Origin: Puccinellia tenuiflora
Lineage: Eukaryota; Streptophyta; Magnoliopsida; Poales; Poaceae
Length of the DNA: 64,000 bases
Assembly (NCBI GenBank): GCA_012064385.1
Contig: QRDG01001737.1
Location: 620,001-684,000 of the forward strand
Reading direction: 5' to 3'
Shown in pieces: positions 10,802 to 23,400 of this stretch (within the stretch, counting starts at the first letter, position 1; each line of letters starts with the position of its first letter). Both the position numbers and the translations under genes were made by a program. Below the pieces are notes generated by a model. It was not told the DNA's origin, did no database searches, and saw nothing but the letters and a program-made list of their open reading frames with translations.

Positions 10802-13342
10802 TGCTGGAGCGTGTGGGAGCTCGTTCCATCCGGCCTCAGATGATGAACACAGGGGTTGTGCTTGATGTCGTCATACTTCACCGCTGGCGGTCGGGATGAT
10901 TGGTTGTTTGCCGGCTTCTTGCCCTGCCACTTGCTATTGCTTGAGCCGCCCTTACCAAAGGTGGCAACAACCTCGTGAGAAGGGCCGGCTTGGTCTTCAA
11001 CTTTCTTTTTCCCGGACTCGCGTCGGCGGGTTTCACCGTCTTTCCTGTTGTCATCGTCAGCAGCGGCGTACTTGTTAGCACAAGCGAGCAAGCCCCCCAA
11101 AGTTTCCGACTCGTCGCTGTAGATCATGAAGCGAAAAGTTGTCCCTTTCCTAAAAGATTGCTTGAAGGCATGGATCGCCTGAGTTTCTGAGACGCCTTCG
11201 CAAGCGTTTTTTATTTCACTCCATCGTGAGACGAACTCACGGCTGGACTCGTTCTTTTGCTGCACACACCACTGTAAGTCGAAAATCGACTTTGGGCGCT
11301 TATATGTGCCCTGGAAGTGCTGAATAAAGACGCGCTTCATGTCACTCCAGGTATGAACTGTCCTTTCCGGCAAACCTTCAATCCAGATACGTGCCGTCCC
11401 GGTTAACATCAGGGGCAAAAATCGCACTGCGGAGTCGGCGCTGCCTTAATATATGTCGTAGGCACTGACACAATCTGAGAGCCAAGTCTTAGGATTGGCC
11501 GTACCACTGTACTTCTCCACCATCTTTGTTATGTTCGACAAAGTGGGAGGTAGTATTTGCTCTCTGATTGTTCTGCCAAAACACTTGGGGCCGAGGTATT
11601 GGTCATCTCTGGCCGACTTCCTCTCCTCGATTAGGCTTCGTACATCATTGGCTGATGGCGGTTTATGAACCGACTTTCCTTGCCTTGGTTCTTCCCTGTG
11701 ACGGCTTTGGCTCACCCGACTCGCGTTACGCGGGGGGCTTGGAGTCCTTTGCCGTCGTGGAGGGGGTATGTACTTGGAGGGGTTATCTCCCTCTTTGCAC
11801 GGTGGAGGCGGTGGTGGAGGTGGCATATGATCTCTGTTACCCTCCCTTCGGGGTGGATTTCCCCCCTCACGTCGTCCCTCCTGACGGGATGGTGCCGCCT
11901 TTTCCTTGCGAGGGTCCTCCTTTCGCTCCCGGCTCCAATGTTCTTCCCGGCTTCTACCAGCCTCACGATGGCGTGAAGAACCTGTCCGGGATTCCGCGCC
12001 TCTAGGCTGCTTGTCCTTCGGGTCCTTGTCGCCACCTTTACTGTGGCTGCTTGAGCCGGCTGGGTCATCGTCTGGGTCTGCAGGTGCAGCAGCCATTGGC
12101 TTCTTGGCCGTCGAGTTGCAAAGACGAGAGTCGTCAACAAGCCGTCCAGACTTTACTTGCGAGTCATTTTGCTGCTGTTGTGCAACGGTCCAACGATTTG
12201 TCGAACATGACCTCCTGGGCCGCCTCCATGTTTTTGGCTGGGGTGTTGAAGTAACACAAATTAGTCACCGGGTCACGTCGGTGGTGGTACTTTCTCTAGA
12301 CTGAATTAACATGGTCGGCTTCCCACTTGCTGCGGAAATCCAACCTCTTGTGCAGATTCTTGTCGCGAGCCAGACGGAAAACATCGTCGGCCCCCTTTTC
12401 TCTCTGCTTCCGGATGAACTCTGTTTCCTTGTTTGTGATCTCAACTTCGCGCTCCGCTATCTGGGCTGCTTGCTCTTCCAGTTCGGCGCGGCGCTTTTCA
12501 ATGTCGGCTAGCGATGCGTTAGGAGGAAGTGAAGTTAGCAGTTGCTTGTACCTTGCCATCCTTTCTTCGTGCTCCTTCTCTGTTGCTTCGCCGGCCGTAG
12601 CGTCAATGTCGTCTCCTGCAGCCGGCAATCTACCAGTTCCCTTCATTGGAGCCAGTGGTGGCACAAAGTCCACTTTTTGATTTCCGGCTTCTGGAGTTCT
12701 TTCTTCGCCATTAGCGGTTTTCGAGGTATTGGCGTCGTCCCTAGGACCAGACACGTCACCCATCAAGACCTCGGCAGGGCGTCCTAAGCAGGATGCAACT
12801 TTCCGACTAAAATCGTCATATTCTCCTTCAGATTCAAGGCTCTGCTCCATATGGGCAGTGTCCCCAGATCCGGCTTCTAAATCAGCCCCGGCCTGCAAAG
12901 CAGGAAGGATAGACTCAGGCTCTGTCATCGACTCGTTAGAGCCGGATTCTCCTAAGATGCCGACAAAGTGGAAGTCCGGCGCCGCCATGTTGGAACTTGC
13001 ATCGTCTTCAGAATCTTCATCGTCAGCGTCGAAAGCCAGATCCAGATCGGCGATCTCCTCAGAGTCCAGATCCGATCCCTCGTCGAAGTTGCTTGGGTGG
13101 GTGGCGGGCATGCTCGAGGTGAAGCCGAGATCGTCCAAAGCTTGGGCGGTGAAGTCGACGAAGATGTCGAAGCCGCCGACAGAGACCATAGACCAGCCGG
13201 CGGGATCCTCCTTTGCCGACGTCCAAAAGTCGTCGTTGAAGACGTGGCCAGCTCCTGTCTCGTCGAAGTAGCTCACCAAGCCGACCGCGATGGTGTCGCC
13301 GACTCCCCCCGTAGATCCCGGACGGAACGAGACCTCGAACAT
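10690..13342 (-). pseudogene. gag of element B
   Basis: The most likely start is ATG at 13342 (MFEVSFRPGSTG), just after the LTR and a GTTGACGCCCACCGTGGGGC stretch. The longer open frame from 13408 begins inside the LTR. The N-terminal part (to about 12300) is acidic with a KEHEERMARYKQLL coiled-coil stretch. The middle (12140-11450) is basic and Arg/Pro-rich, and is in another frame, so an indel lies near 12140-12300. The capsid-like part has ARIWIEGLPERTVHTW and FQGTYKRPKSIFDLQ. A TAA at 11448-11446 (likely from CAA) splits it. A Cys/His motif is at CVHHLRPDGTSSHTLQQCH. Confidence 0.65.
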
Positions 13343-13367
13343 CTTTTGCCCCACGGTGGGCGTCAAC

Positions 13368-13886
13368 TGTCGTGGTATTGTCGAATCTAGCCGCGGCAGG
13401 GGTGCCATTGAGCTAGGTAGAGAGAGGGGTTTAGGAGACGTGGGGTATTCCGGTGATGGGATGACAAAGGGTTTACCCAGCTTCGGATCTCGTAACGGTG
13501 GCGAAACCCTACGTGCTGCTATAATTCACTATAAGGCGATATACGCCGATTACAATGAAATGTGTGTTAGAGCTTCTGAAAGTATGCCCTAAGGCGTCCC
13601 ATAGGCCGGCTTATAAAGGCGTCCGGACCTAGGGCTTATAGGAGGAAACCTAAACGACTAAGTCACAGAGTTCTACTCTAATCCGGCTTGGGCTCCGCCT
13701 TGTGGGCTAAGTCATCCTCAGTGCGGGCCGGCTTCTGGAACCTTCCCTTAGCCGGATGGGCCTCCTGCTCTTCATCGCACTGGGCCGCCCGGTAAGCCGG
13801 AATTCGGCTTACCACCACTATGGGCCACCCTGGTACGCTGGCTTTAGTCTCCTTCGTGAAGGTACCTATTCGGCATAACCCCAACA
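13368..13886 (-). repeat. 5' LTR of gypsy element B
   Basis: On the minus strand it starts TGTTGGGGTTATGCC at 13886 and ends ACCACGACA at 13368 (519 bp). The following bases GTTGACGCCCACCGTGGGGC resemble the leader found after many grass gypsy LTRs. A TATA-like TTTATAAG lies near 13610-13617. The gag ATG comes 26 bp after the LTR. Confidence 0.7.
13610..13617 (-). promoter_or_regulatory. Possible TATA box in LTR of element B
   Basis: The minus strand reads CCTTTATAAGCC about 270 bp into the LTR. A second candidate (CTATAAGCC) lies at about 13635-13643. Position fits a U3 promoter; nothing else supports use. Confidence 0.3.
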
Positions 13887-14336
13887 ATATATGTCTCGTA
13901 CCAAAGGACCGTCTACGAGCAATTGATCAAGAGGTCTCATTTTATTTTCCCAAATTATATATATGTATGCTCGTAAGAGAAATTATATTATATATGGATC
14001 GACGTGTACAGTATGTAGTGGCGTAGAATATGTATACAAAAATTTGTTTGAAATGAAAAAGAACTGAATGGAAAACACAAAATAATTGGATGAAAAATGC
14101 AAAACCTAAACCCACCATGAGCCCTAAACCCTGAAAAATAATTGAATAGAAAAACAAAAAACACGGCCCTTTAGTCCCGGTTGTTAACACCAACCGGGAC
14201 TAAATGTCGTCCCCCCTGGGCGCTCGGCCATGGCCACGTGGAGCCCCTTTAGTCCCGGTTCGTGGCCAACCGGGACTAAAGGACGGGGCCTTTAGTCCTG
14301 ATTTGGTAGTCCCGGTTGGCCATTTTTCTACTAGTG
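13887..14336 (-). mobile_element. CACTA transposon end with subterminal hairpins
   Basis: Read on the minus strand from 14336 the sequence begins CACTAGTAGAAAAATGGCC, a CACTA-type terminus. Behind it are inverted copies of TTTAGTCCCGGTT (about 14170-14204 and 14250-14281, plus part at 14291-14320), each able to form a hairpin with AACCGGGACTAAA. Subterminal repeats of this kind are typical of CACTA elements. The left part (13892-14160) is AT-rich with short CCCTAAACC stretches. Element B cuts it at 13886, so the other end is not visible. No transposase is present. Confidence 0.6.
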
Positions 14337-15920
14337 GGCAACCGGAGAAAACCGAGAGAAAAGATTATGGACGGTGCTAGGCGTCCTTTGGGATTAATCC
14401 TCTACCGTCCAATCGGCATAAAACACGAAATCTCGGTCGTTCGATATTTGCAACATATGCATTCACCCTGCATAGCAAACTTTTATAGTACTATTATTAC
14501 AGCAGCGCTATATCGTTTTCATCCCGAGGTGGATTAAAACAACACAAAGTGGGTCACAACATCCTGGAAACACTTATGCAACAAATATATAAATTAGAGT
14601 ATGCCCCACTAGTCATAACAATCATCATCCGTTTTCATACCATCTACAATCTGATCCATTTATTTATTTACCTTTATTTATCAATTCCTATCACACTATG
14701 CAGTTAATCCTTATAACTAGCAAGCCAGTAAGTTCGAGAGTTCAGTTTGGTGTTGTGTGCAGGGGTTGATCATTAGCTCAAACTATAATAGTCACTACCC
14801 GTTCGATAAACCTTAGTTCTCAAATTGAGTGAAAATACCTGCTATCGGGCTTCATCATCCTTTACACTTGGGGGGTCCCAACAACTTCTATGGAAGTAGC
14901 ACTCCCCAAAGGGTGGAAAATCAGCACAGGCGTCTTGGCCATCAAACCAGTTCCCCAAGGCGACCAGCTACAACCATCGATCCACCAACGACAATTGGAG
15001 CTCACGCCAAATCGGTAGGTGGACCCCTCCTACAACGGCCAAAGTGAGCTCTGGTCGGTGCTCTTTTAGAGGAGTGCGTCGAGGCCCATCACGCGCTTCG
15101 TCGGACATCATCCGCTCGACCAACACAACCATCACAAGAGGAGAGTGTGGTAGAGGAACTACAAGCTCGACGTCGTCCTCGCGTCCTACGGTTATGGGTG
15201 GCTTCGTCATCGGGCGCGTCTTCTGTCGCGCAACCAACATCGATGTGGATGGCTTCATCATCATGCGTGCCCCCCTCTCGTCCCCAAGCCAGATTTGCGC
15301 TCGCCCTAAAGGCGGGGCTTTGTCATTGTCCTCTGAACCCAGGAGCCGCAGCCGCCCACACCGCCGCGAGGCTGGCTCTTGCTCCACCACCTCAAAAAAG
15401 GAGAAGGAGCCACAACCCTCACCATCGTCATGGGGCCGGCTAACGTTCCGCCACCTCGAGAAGTAGAACAATGTGTAGCCTTCGCCGTCGCTGAAGATGT
15501 CGAGGAAGGAGGAGCCACCAGCGTGGTGGTCGGACTGTCGTGTGCCATATCCAATGCGCCACTCCGATGACCCAAAGGAGGAGTTGGGCTCACGCCCGCC
15601 CTGCTCGAGTCGAAGAACATGGTGCAGCAGCGACCGATGACGACTTCAGCAGCGGCCTATCTGTCTTCAACGATGATGACGACGGCGGATGGCGACGAGC
15701 TCGACTACTCCGCCTTCGACCAACGCTAGATCTAGGGTTAGGTTTAGTTTAGTTCAAAATTTATAAGATGCCCTAAATTTGATTGAAATATGGCCGGCTT
15801 GTTTGGTCTTCTAAGTTTATAATAATTTGAAAAAATTTGTATTGGGAGCGTTGCTCGAACAGCCGACCCTATGCCGACAACGTGTGTCGGGGTTATCAAT
15901 AGAACCCTTCTGTCAGAGTT
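14337..15920. other. Anonymous region with GC-rich core
   Basis: 14337-14830 is AT-rich without features. 14830-15735 is GC-rich with open frames on both strands, none with a recognisable domain and all mutually overlapping. One plus-strand frame ends in an acidic stretch (DGDELDYSAFDQR) near 15690-15730, which could be the end of a decayed gene or of sequence captured by a transposon. After 15735 the base composition drops to AT-rich. I could not assign it. Confidence 0.3.
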
Positions 15921-15980
15921 GTCGGACCGGCTTTTGGGAGCACCGCTGAAGTCGGACCGGCTTTTGGGAGCACCGCTGAA
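15921..15980. repeat. Perfect 30-bp tandem duplication
   Basis: Two identical 30-bp units (15921-15950 and 15951-15980), each starting GTCGGACCGGC and ending GCACCGCTGAA. They are followed by GATGCTCTTA. Read on the minus strand this gives TAAGAGCATCTTCAGCGG, a stretch often seen at ends of grass DNA transposons, so this may be a subterminal region. Confidence 0.6.
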
Positions 15981-17439
15981 GATGCTCTTACCTCACAAGA
16001 GAGGTCATAAAATAAAATAATGTGTGTTGAATCCTTGCCCTTTTATCCTCTAGAAGTAAACTTGTGCTTCCAAAGATTTTGGAGGGAAAGATTGAGTTTG
16101 CCTTTAGTCACTGTCGGCACATTTAAGTCCAATTAATTCAGACACCGGACAGACACACAAAAATAAACGGATATATATGAGATTAGATTAGATTAGACAG
16201 ATGGCCTGGACAAGCCGCAAGGAGACAGCCAACGTGGCGCGACGCGGCGGCTTCCCTGCATCCCAGGGCGCCTTTCGCCATCTCCTCCATCCGAAAGCAG
16301 CCCCTGAGGCTCCCGCCGGCCGCGCAGTAAAGGTCCTCTCGAGCTTAACCGGATCCTCTCGACATGCCGACGATGATCGTGTGGCCGCGGCCGCTTCCTC
16401 AGAGGCTTCCACCTTAAACTCTGGTCAGGATTTACAGCCGCCACAGAACGGTAGATGCCCAGCCTCTACTACAGGTGGAGCAGATATTATGATGCCACGG
16501 CGTCGGCATCGCTGCTGGTGGGTCGTTGGCTCGCCGGCGTGACCTGATAGTGTCAGCGACCTTGGTGGGAAGTGGGAACACAGACGCCGGCGAGGGCAGG
16601 CAAACTTTCCAGAGTTCAGGTGGACGAGTCACCGTTGCAGCTTGTATCCCTCTCAGACAAGCAACTTATGGTTCATGAACGGCAAAGTGAATGCAACTAG
16701 CTCCGACAAGAATGCACGGCCAGAAAAGCAACTGATATTCAGATCATCAGTAACCGTAGCTACACCTGCCAAGTGCCCAAGGATCACCGGTGTACAAAGG
16801 ATTAGCGAGAACAGATGACAAACAATAATTAACAGTAAAAAGTACGGACCAGGAAACGCAAGGTCCATGGTACAGATGAGGTGATAGTTCAGATAAGATC
16901 ATCATAAGATAGCAGACACCAAATCCAAATCAAGAGGACAGCACACGGTACGCAGGTTCATGCTCTGCGCAGATCCACGTCGCAATCAGCGGAACGGATT
17001 AGATCATAGTGGGATTCGGTTCAAGATTCACTTGCAAACGTGTTCTTATTCTGAGCTACGAGTCATTATCCAGTACATGAGCAGCATATGCCATCAGCAG
17101 TTGATAAGGGGTACGACAATTCAAATAGAAGGTACAGACTGACACAACACCACCACCTTCAGGAACAAGCAGGATAGGTGAACATTATTCGCAAGGGTCC
17201 GAAGCTGTTCTGTGTCTGTTTGCACGTTGACAGTAATACCTGCTTGGTCCATATTCCGCTCGACGGGTGCTTCTCCATGTGGAAACCGTAAACGACCGGT
17301 CCAACACGACAAGGATATTGGATCGGACAGGGGTGTTCACACCTGGGACAACACGATATAGCTATAATCTAAATGTAGAATGCGATGGCTAGTTGCTACG
17401 CTGTCAGACCCACAGCCAGATAGAATGATTGTCCTTCAT
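15981..17439. other. Downstream region of the RRM gene
   Basis: The part next to 17440 is the expected 3' untranslated region of the RRM gene (minus strand). 16200-16620 is GC-rich and has a 113-codon plus-strand frame without recognisable motifs; I do not call it a gene. An ATTAG pentamer is repeated at 16182-16196. Nothing else is evident. Confidence 0.3.
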
Positions 17440-20400
17440 CTACTGTGAACCCCAGGAACCAGGTGGAGGGCCCCATGATTGTTGCGGCCGTGAAGATGCC
17501 TCTCCCATCTGCTGCGGTGGTGGTCTGGGTCTAGCGTATTCAGCAAAAATAACCCATCCATCGAGAAACTGCACAGAAATAAAGCTGTGTCAAACATTAT
17601 AGAAAGAAAAAGAATTCCCATATTATTACACAATCATAGCAGCTAGGCTCTACACATGATTCCAAATGGACCATTGATCGCCTTTCAGACATTCGAACTA
17701 CGCCAATTGTACAGTTTTTTTCTTGATCAATATGCAACAATTTAAGCCTCTCGGTTAGTTACCTAGAAGCAATAACAACGGGAAACACTCATGTAGTGTC
17801 ACTAGAGCAGTAACTTATCAGGAAATAATTATCCAAAATGAAGAGAACGAAGTGAGCCTCCATCAGTTCATAACTACTGCTCAAGTCAGTGGGAGCATAG
17901 AATCCTTGTTCAACAACTAAGAGTGTAAAGCTTACGTTAAGACCCAGTAGATAAAAACATAATAGCGCATTATGTGTGTTGTTTTCTGAATGGTCTTTCT
18001 GGAATTGTTTGAAACTGATGTTTTCATACTAGTGCATTAGATACAGGTATCTTGAAACCTGAATAGAATGGAGGTAATGCTGCACTTGGTGTCTGAATAT
18101 TCTTAGTATGTATTAAATGTAGGCTGTACTTACAGCAAAAAAAACTTGAATTACACTACTTTGATTCCCTGGGTGGAATTGGGTAGTCAGGATCCTCCGG
18201 AACTGGACGGATGGAGAGTTAAAATGTCATGAAACAATGGCAAATCCATCCAGGAGCTAGCCCCTGCTCTGTATGCCTGTATCCCAAGGAGACGCCGCAA
18301 ATTCCGGACCGTGGCTGACGGCCTTCACGGCAACAACTGCGCGCGACATACAGGGAGTCGTGGGCATCGCGGAGATTGGCCAATACCTCCAGATTTGGCT
18401 GGCGATCGAGCACTTTGTACTCACAGATAGGCCGGATCAACTACTCTGGAGATGGACGGCGAGCGGAAGCTACACTGCAAGCTCGGCCTACCTGGCCACG
18501 TTTCAGGGATCGACCAGCTGCCATGCCTGGAAGTTCACATGGAAGTCATGGGCGCTGCCAAAGGTCAAATTTTTCCACTGGCTGGCCAACCTTGACCGCT
18601 GCTGGACTGCAGACCGCTTGGCGCGACGAGGACTACCACATCAACCCTCCTGCCCCTTGTGCGATCAAGCTCCTGAAACAATGCGACAACTCCTTCTAGA
18701 GTGCCCATTCACCAGGCAAACCTGGCATGAGATCCTTGCCTGGCTCCGTGTGCCGATCGCTGCACTAAGCCAGGAAAGCTCCCTCGCTGAGTGGTGGACC
18801 AATACCAAGCCCAACACGCCCAAGCCGATGCGCAAAGGCCTCGCCTCCATCGCCCTCCTTACGCCATGGATGGTCTGGAAACTGCGGAACGACTGCACCT
18901 TCGAAGGAGCACGGCGTCGTGTGCACTGACTTGGTATCCAAGATCAAGGAGGAAGCCAAAATGTGGGCACGAGCCGGCGCCCTAGGCCTGAGAGTTATCC
19001 TGCCACTCACCTGGGATGTACACTAAGTGATGTAATCTGATACCTTTGCCTCTTAGGAGGATTGTAAACGAACACCCTATCTTTTCAATGCAATGAAACG
19101 CAAAGAATCCTTTGCGTTTTCTCGAAAAAAAATGTCATGAAAAACAATGCTCCTCATAAGGGATGTCCAAGTTACTCAATATTACCGCACAAATGATTAA
19201 GGCTTATAAATTTATTCAAAAGTCTTTGCAATGAAATGAAATGCAAAGTCTCTTTGCATTTTCTCGAAAAACAAATTACTCAGGGATCAGACTATCTAGC
19301 GGCGCCGCAAATATTACTTCTTCATGCGGCGGATCCCCTCAATGCATGCATGCACTGACATCACACATGACCATCACATAGATTCTCTTTAACGTTTGAA
19401 CTAAAAAAGTTTTATCTCTCAAACGATTAATCCGATCGAAAATCCGTTTTCACCGTTGGCTTAGTCGCGACGAGATCTTCGAAACTAGATCCCATGTTGC
19501 CATGTTTTAACAACATTTTTTTCGTCGTTAACTACCAGATTGTTATAACTAACATACCAGATTATAAGAACTAAGTTATCGGGTTTTTATACCCTATTTT
19601 ATACCAATTTAAGGCAGCATGACACTATTTTATGTGGAATAATAGCATATCTTAGGTCTTGAAAATAGTTAAACTCTTACTCTCTAGATGTATATTTCAT
19701 TGCAATGTAAAAAAGAAAATTTAAAAAGGTATCTGATAACCATGTATAATTATCATGGTAACTGTTCGATCTTAATCTGGTAACCATAGTGTTTTAATCC
19801 GGTAACTGGTGTGACGGAAAAATTTCGTCACACTGGATATGTAGATGTGTTACAAATGTCTAGAAACGTGTAAAAAGTTATATAGTAACCATGTAAAATT
19901 ATCTGGGTAAGATATTAATCTGGTAGCCATAGTACTGTAATCTGGTATCTGGTGCGCGAAAAAAAAGTTCATCAAAACATATCAACAATGGATCTTGTTT
20001 TGAAGCCCTCGTCGAGATGAATTTAACAGTGTAAACGGATCGCTAATCGGACAAACGGTTTAGGAGAAAAATCTATTTAAATTTTTGAATTTTGTAATTA
20101 ATACGATGATGTTAGCATGAGGTGGAATATTCCTGCCTCCTATAGGGAAAAGTGCATGCAAATTGCCGCCGCACGGGCAGCTTCTTTGATGCGGCGCTTT
20201 TGCTTAGCTTTTCCCATTACTCAAAAGTCAACGACATCTAAGTTGACCAATGTTTTACACAAAAATATGAACATTTATGATACCAAATCTATCTCAATAG
20301 ATTCACCATAAAGTATATTTACATAGTGAATTTATACAATATTGTGGATGTTGATATTTTCTTTTCCATATTTTGTCATACTTAGTAAGGTTTGACTTTT

Positions 20401-23400
20401 GACTAAATTTATACGGTTTATTAATTGGAACGGAGGTAGTATATATTAATATATATGTCCACGGTCTCAAATTACATTTCAAAATGGATGCTAAGAACAG
20501 GCACTTAAGCTCCTTAACTATTTCCCTCGGACAATATCTATTGATCTTAGTTATCGCACTGCATCAGGCAGTACATCTCGGCTTTCCAACCCTGCTGCAG
20601 TAAAATAGGTTGAGTGGCCGGTTTGAGCATCAAACTACATAGAGGTATGGAGAATACACAACTGTACAGGCAGCAGGGAAAGATAATGTGAGTTCAATTT
20701 TATTTCCGAATGAACCTCAACAAAGTGGAGAGAGCTAGCCTTGTTTTGTGAAAAGACATGCATTAGAATCTTGATCCATGCATCTGAATGCAAAGACACA
20801 TTATGCTCTCGCACATTTGTTACATATCTACAACCACATGCATATATACTGAAATAGAGAAGAAAAGAAATAAAACCAATTAGTGGGAGAAATACTGCAC
20901 TACGACTGTGGCTAACACTGGTCAAATAGCCATCACCAAGTATTGTACTAAAAATGAGACAGGCTCGGTGAACGAGAGAATAAAGTAAAATCACAGAACC
21001 ACCGGACCGGGAACGGGAAAAAATAGACAATCAAGAACTGAGAGAATCCACAGAAATGGAACAATAAGTGCAATAAGAAGCCTTACTTTTCCGTCCATTC
21101 CTTCTACTCCTTTAGCTGCATCTTCAACCGTAGCATACCTTACAAAGCCAAACCCCTTCGAAAAACCACTGACACGATCTGTGACAACTCGAGCTGCAAT
21201 TGGATACAGGAATAAGAATCTTCAAGTACAATGCCTGTGAAGTATAATACAATTCAAATTTTAAACACATACCTTGTACGACTTCCCCAAACTTTGCAAA
21301 CGCTTCTCTAAGTCCATCAGTTGTCGTACGCTTGCTTAACCCTAAATTATCATTATTAGTATGAGAATTCAGATATTGTGTGCAGCACAAGGGTAAGATG
21401 AAAAGAAGAAAAAGGGGGCACAAGTATAAACTTTGAACTGTAACAAAATACAGTAGAATAAGGAAAGCAGTACTACAATCTTTCTTTTAGTTGATTGAAT
21501 AAAAATATGCACAACAAGCTGAAAACAAATTTCAATAAGTTTTGTCACTACTAATTGATGAATTTAAGAGTTGCACCCCGATAACCTTATTGGCCTTAAA
21601 TGCTTCAGCTGTACTGGTTCAAATGTGCACCATAGGATGTTTACTTGTTTCACTGGCTTCGTGTAGGATCAAGCAAGAACTAAGATGGTCAAAATTCTAA
21701 AGCAGATATAATTGAAAATTTGGCCTTGATGTGGAATGTGAAAAGTTCTGTGATGCAGAGAGAGTGATGCCCATTTAACATCATAATGGTGTGGTGTTAG
21801 CACAAATAAAGAATGAACTTCATAGCCCATTTGAACAGAAAATCAGTGGTGGCATGGTGCGTTCTGGTATGATATTGAGTTCACCAAAATGAGGTTATAT
21901 TAAAGTATATGACTATCTTTATGCTCCATCTAAGCTAGGTCGGAATTTAGGTTCGCTAAAGATCCAGATAAATTCACCATATGTTCCGTAGTTATTCAGG
22001 AATCCAGAACATAAGAGTTCATTCCCCGTGGTGAACACTCAATATCCTTACATAACTTTTTGGACCAAATATAAGCCGTTATGCTAATTCTCAGTTGACT
22101 GAAATTCAGTCACCTAAAAATTGCACATCCCTTAGCCTAAAAATGGAGTACCAAAAGTGTGCAACCAGAATTAACTGCAACTTCTAGGTTTTTTTGGCTA
22201 TATACAGAGTGAAATGGGGACGAGGATGGTTGTCCATTGAGACAATCGCACCATTAGTCACACAACTCTTACTAGATGAGTACTTTAGTCACTCAACTTT
22301 TAAGGATGAGCCATGTGGTCACTCAGCTTCATTTTATGAGTAAGTTGGTCACAACATTGCCAACAAAGCACTAAACGCTGACGTGTCTTGCCCACTGGGT
22401 TGCAAAAAAACTCCAAGAGCTGTGAGGCTGTTCGTGTCCTAACCCACACGATGGAGCAGAGCTGCTCGTCAACGACGTGGCTGGCAGTGCGAGCGCCCGA
22501 GGAGACAATAAACGCGTGGAGAAGGAACCAGTTGGTACTACTGCTCCAAAGGTTAATGCAAGTGAGCACTTCGCTCGTCTTCTGTCGGTTCCATCGACAT
22601 CTTTGTCACGTCCATGGCCTGAAAGTTCGTACCTGCGCTCCGTGCCGGCAGGATGCTCACTGCGGCCATGCGCCTTGGGCTTGAGCGCGTGCTTGACCGG
22701 GCGGCGGCAGGATACGATGGCAAGGACAACGTGAGTTGCGGCGGATCGCCTGGACACGGCGAGCTCGTCATGTAGACGCGAAGGACCGATGAGACTCAAG
22801 ATGGATAGGAAGGAAGCGGTCAGAACCAGGAACAAGTGACGGCGACGGCGCGACGGTGACCACCCGAGCGAAAGAAGACAAACATGGCGGACAAGGAAGC
22901 TGCGAAGGAGCTACTGGGCAGTGTGGCGACGATTGGCATGGTCGAGAGCTCATGGGAGACTATGGAATTTGCATATTTGAAATTAACCCACACAGAAAAT
23001 AATCAGGGTCTTTTTTTGTAAAAGGGGTAGCCTCGTCAGCCAAACACATCAACGTTTAGTGATCTGTTGGCAAGGTTGTGACCAACTTACTCATAAAATG
23101 AAGCTGAGTGACCACTTGGCTCCTCCTGGATAGTTGAGTGACTAAAGTACTCATCTAGAAAGAGTTGTGTGACTAATGATGCGATTATCTCTTGTGCATT
23201 AGATGTTGATCCCAATGGCAGTTTAACAAAATATCAGGGCACTTGTAACATCACACGAAAAAAGTCATAAAACATGTGTGTGCTAAGGTTACTTTACAAG
23301 TTTTTTTTTAAATGAAGTCTACAATGAACAAGGAATCAAATCAATATCATGTCTCCGAATTCGTTGCTGCACATCTAGCAGATCGGGTCAATAAGATTAT

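Larger units (their letters stand above)
4883..13886 (-). mobile_element. Gypsy element B (Tat-type) with antisense ORF, 3' end missing
   Basis: Read on the minus strand: 5' LTR 13886-13368, gag, protease, RT, RNase H and integrase to 6622, then a convergent ORF on the plus strand (5058-6086). The 3' LTR should lie to the left but has been separated by element A at 4882/4883. Extra ORFs antisense to pol in the 3' part are a known trait of the Tat lineage. The coding region is decayed: several stops, at least three frameshifts and a changed integrase catalytic residue. The five bases outside the LTR end are atata (13887-13891); the partner duplication is out of view. Confidence 0.85.
19175..20439. 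mobile_element. Stowaway-like MITE split by nested insertions
   Basis: Left part 19175-19215 (with TTATAAATTTATTC) and right part 20221-20439, which ends TTGGAACGGAGGTAG next to TA. The internal halves carry the mirrored TAAATTT...CAAAAGTCAA and TTTGACTTTTGACTAAATTTA of this family. TA lies at both outer edges (19173-19174, 20440-20441). A second member of the family lies at 39199-41080. Confidence 0.6.

Noticed and set aside
13368..13408. gag start of element B at 13408
   Set aside because: That ATG is inside the LTR; the first ATG after the LTR and leader is 13342.
14829..15752. Gene call in the GC-rich region
   Set aside because: Several unrelated frames of similar length, no domain, no consistent splice sites.
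22371..22835. 154-codon minus-strand ORF in RRM intron 1
   Set aside because: It runs from the GC-rich filler into the terminal inverted repeat of the transposon; no domain recognised.
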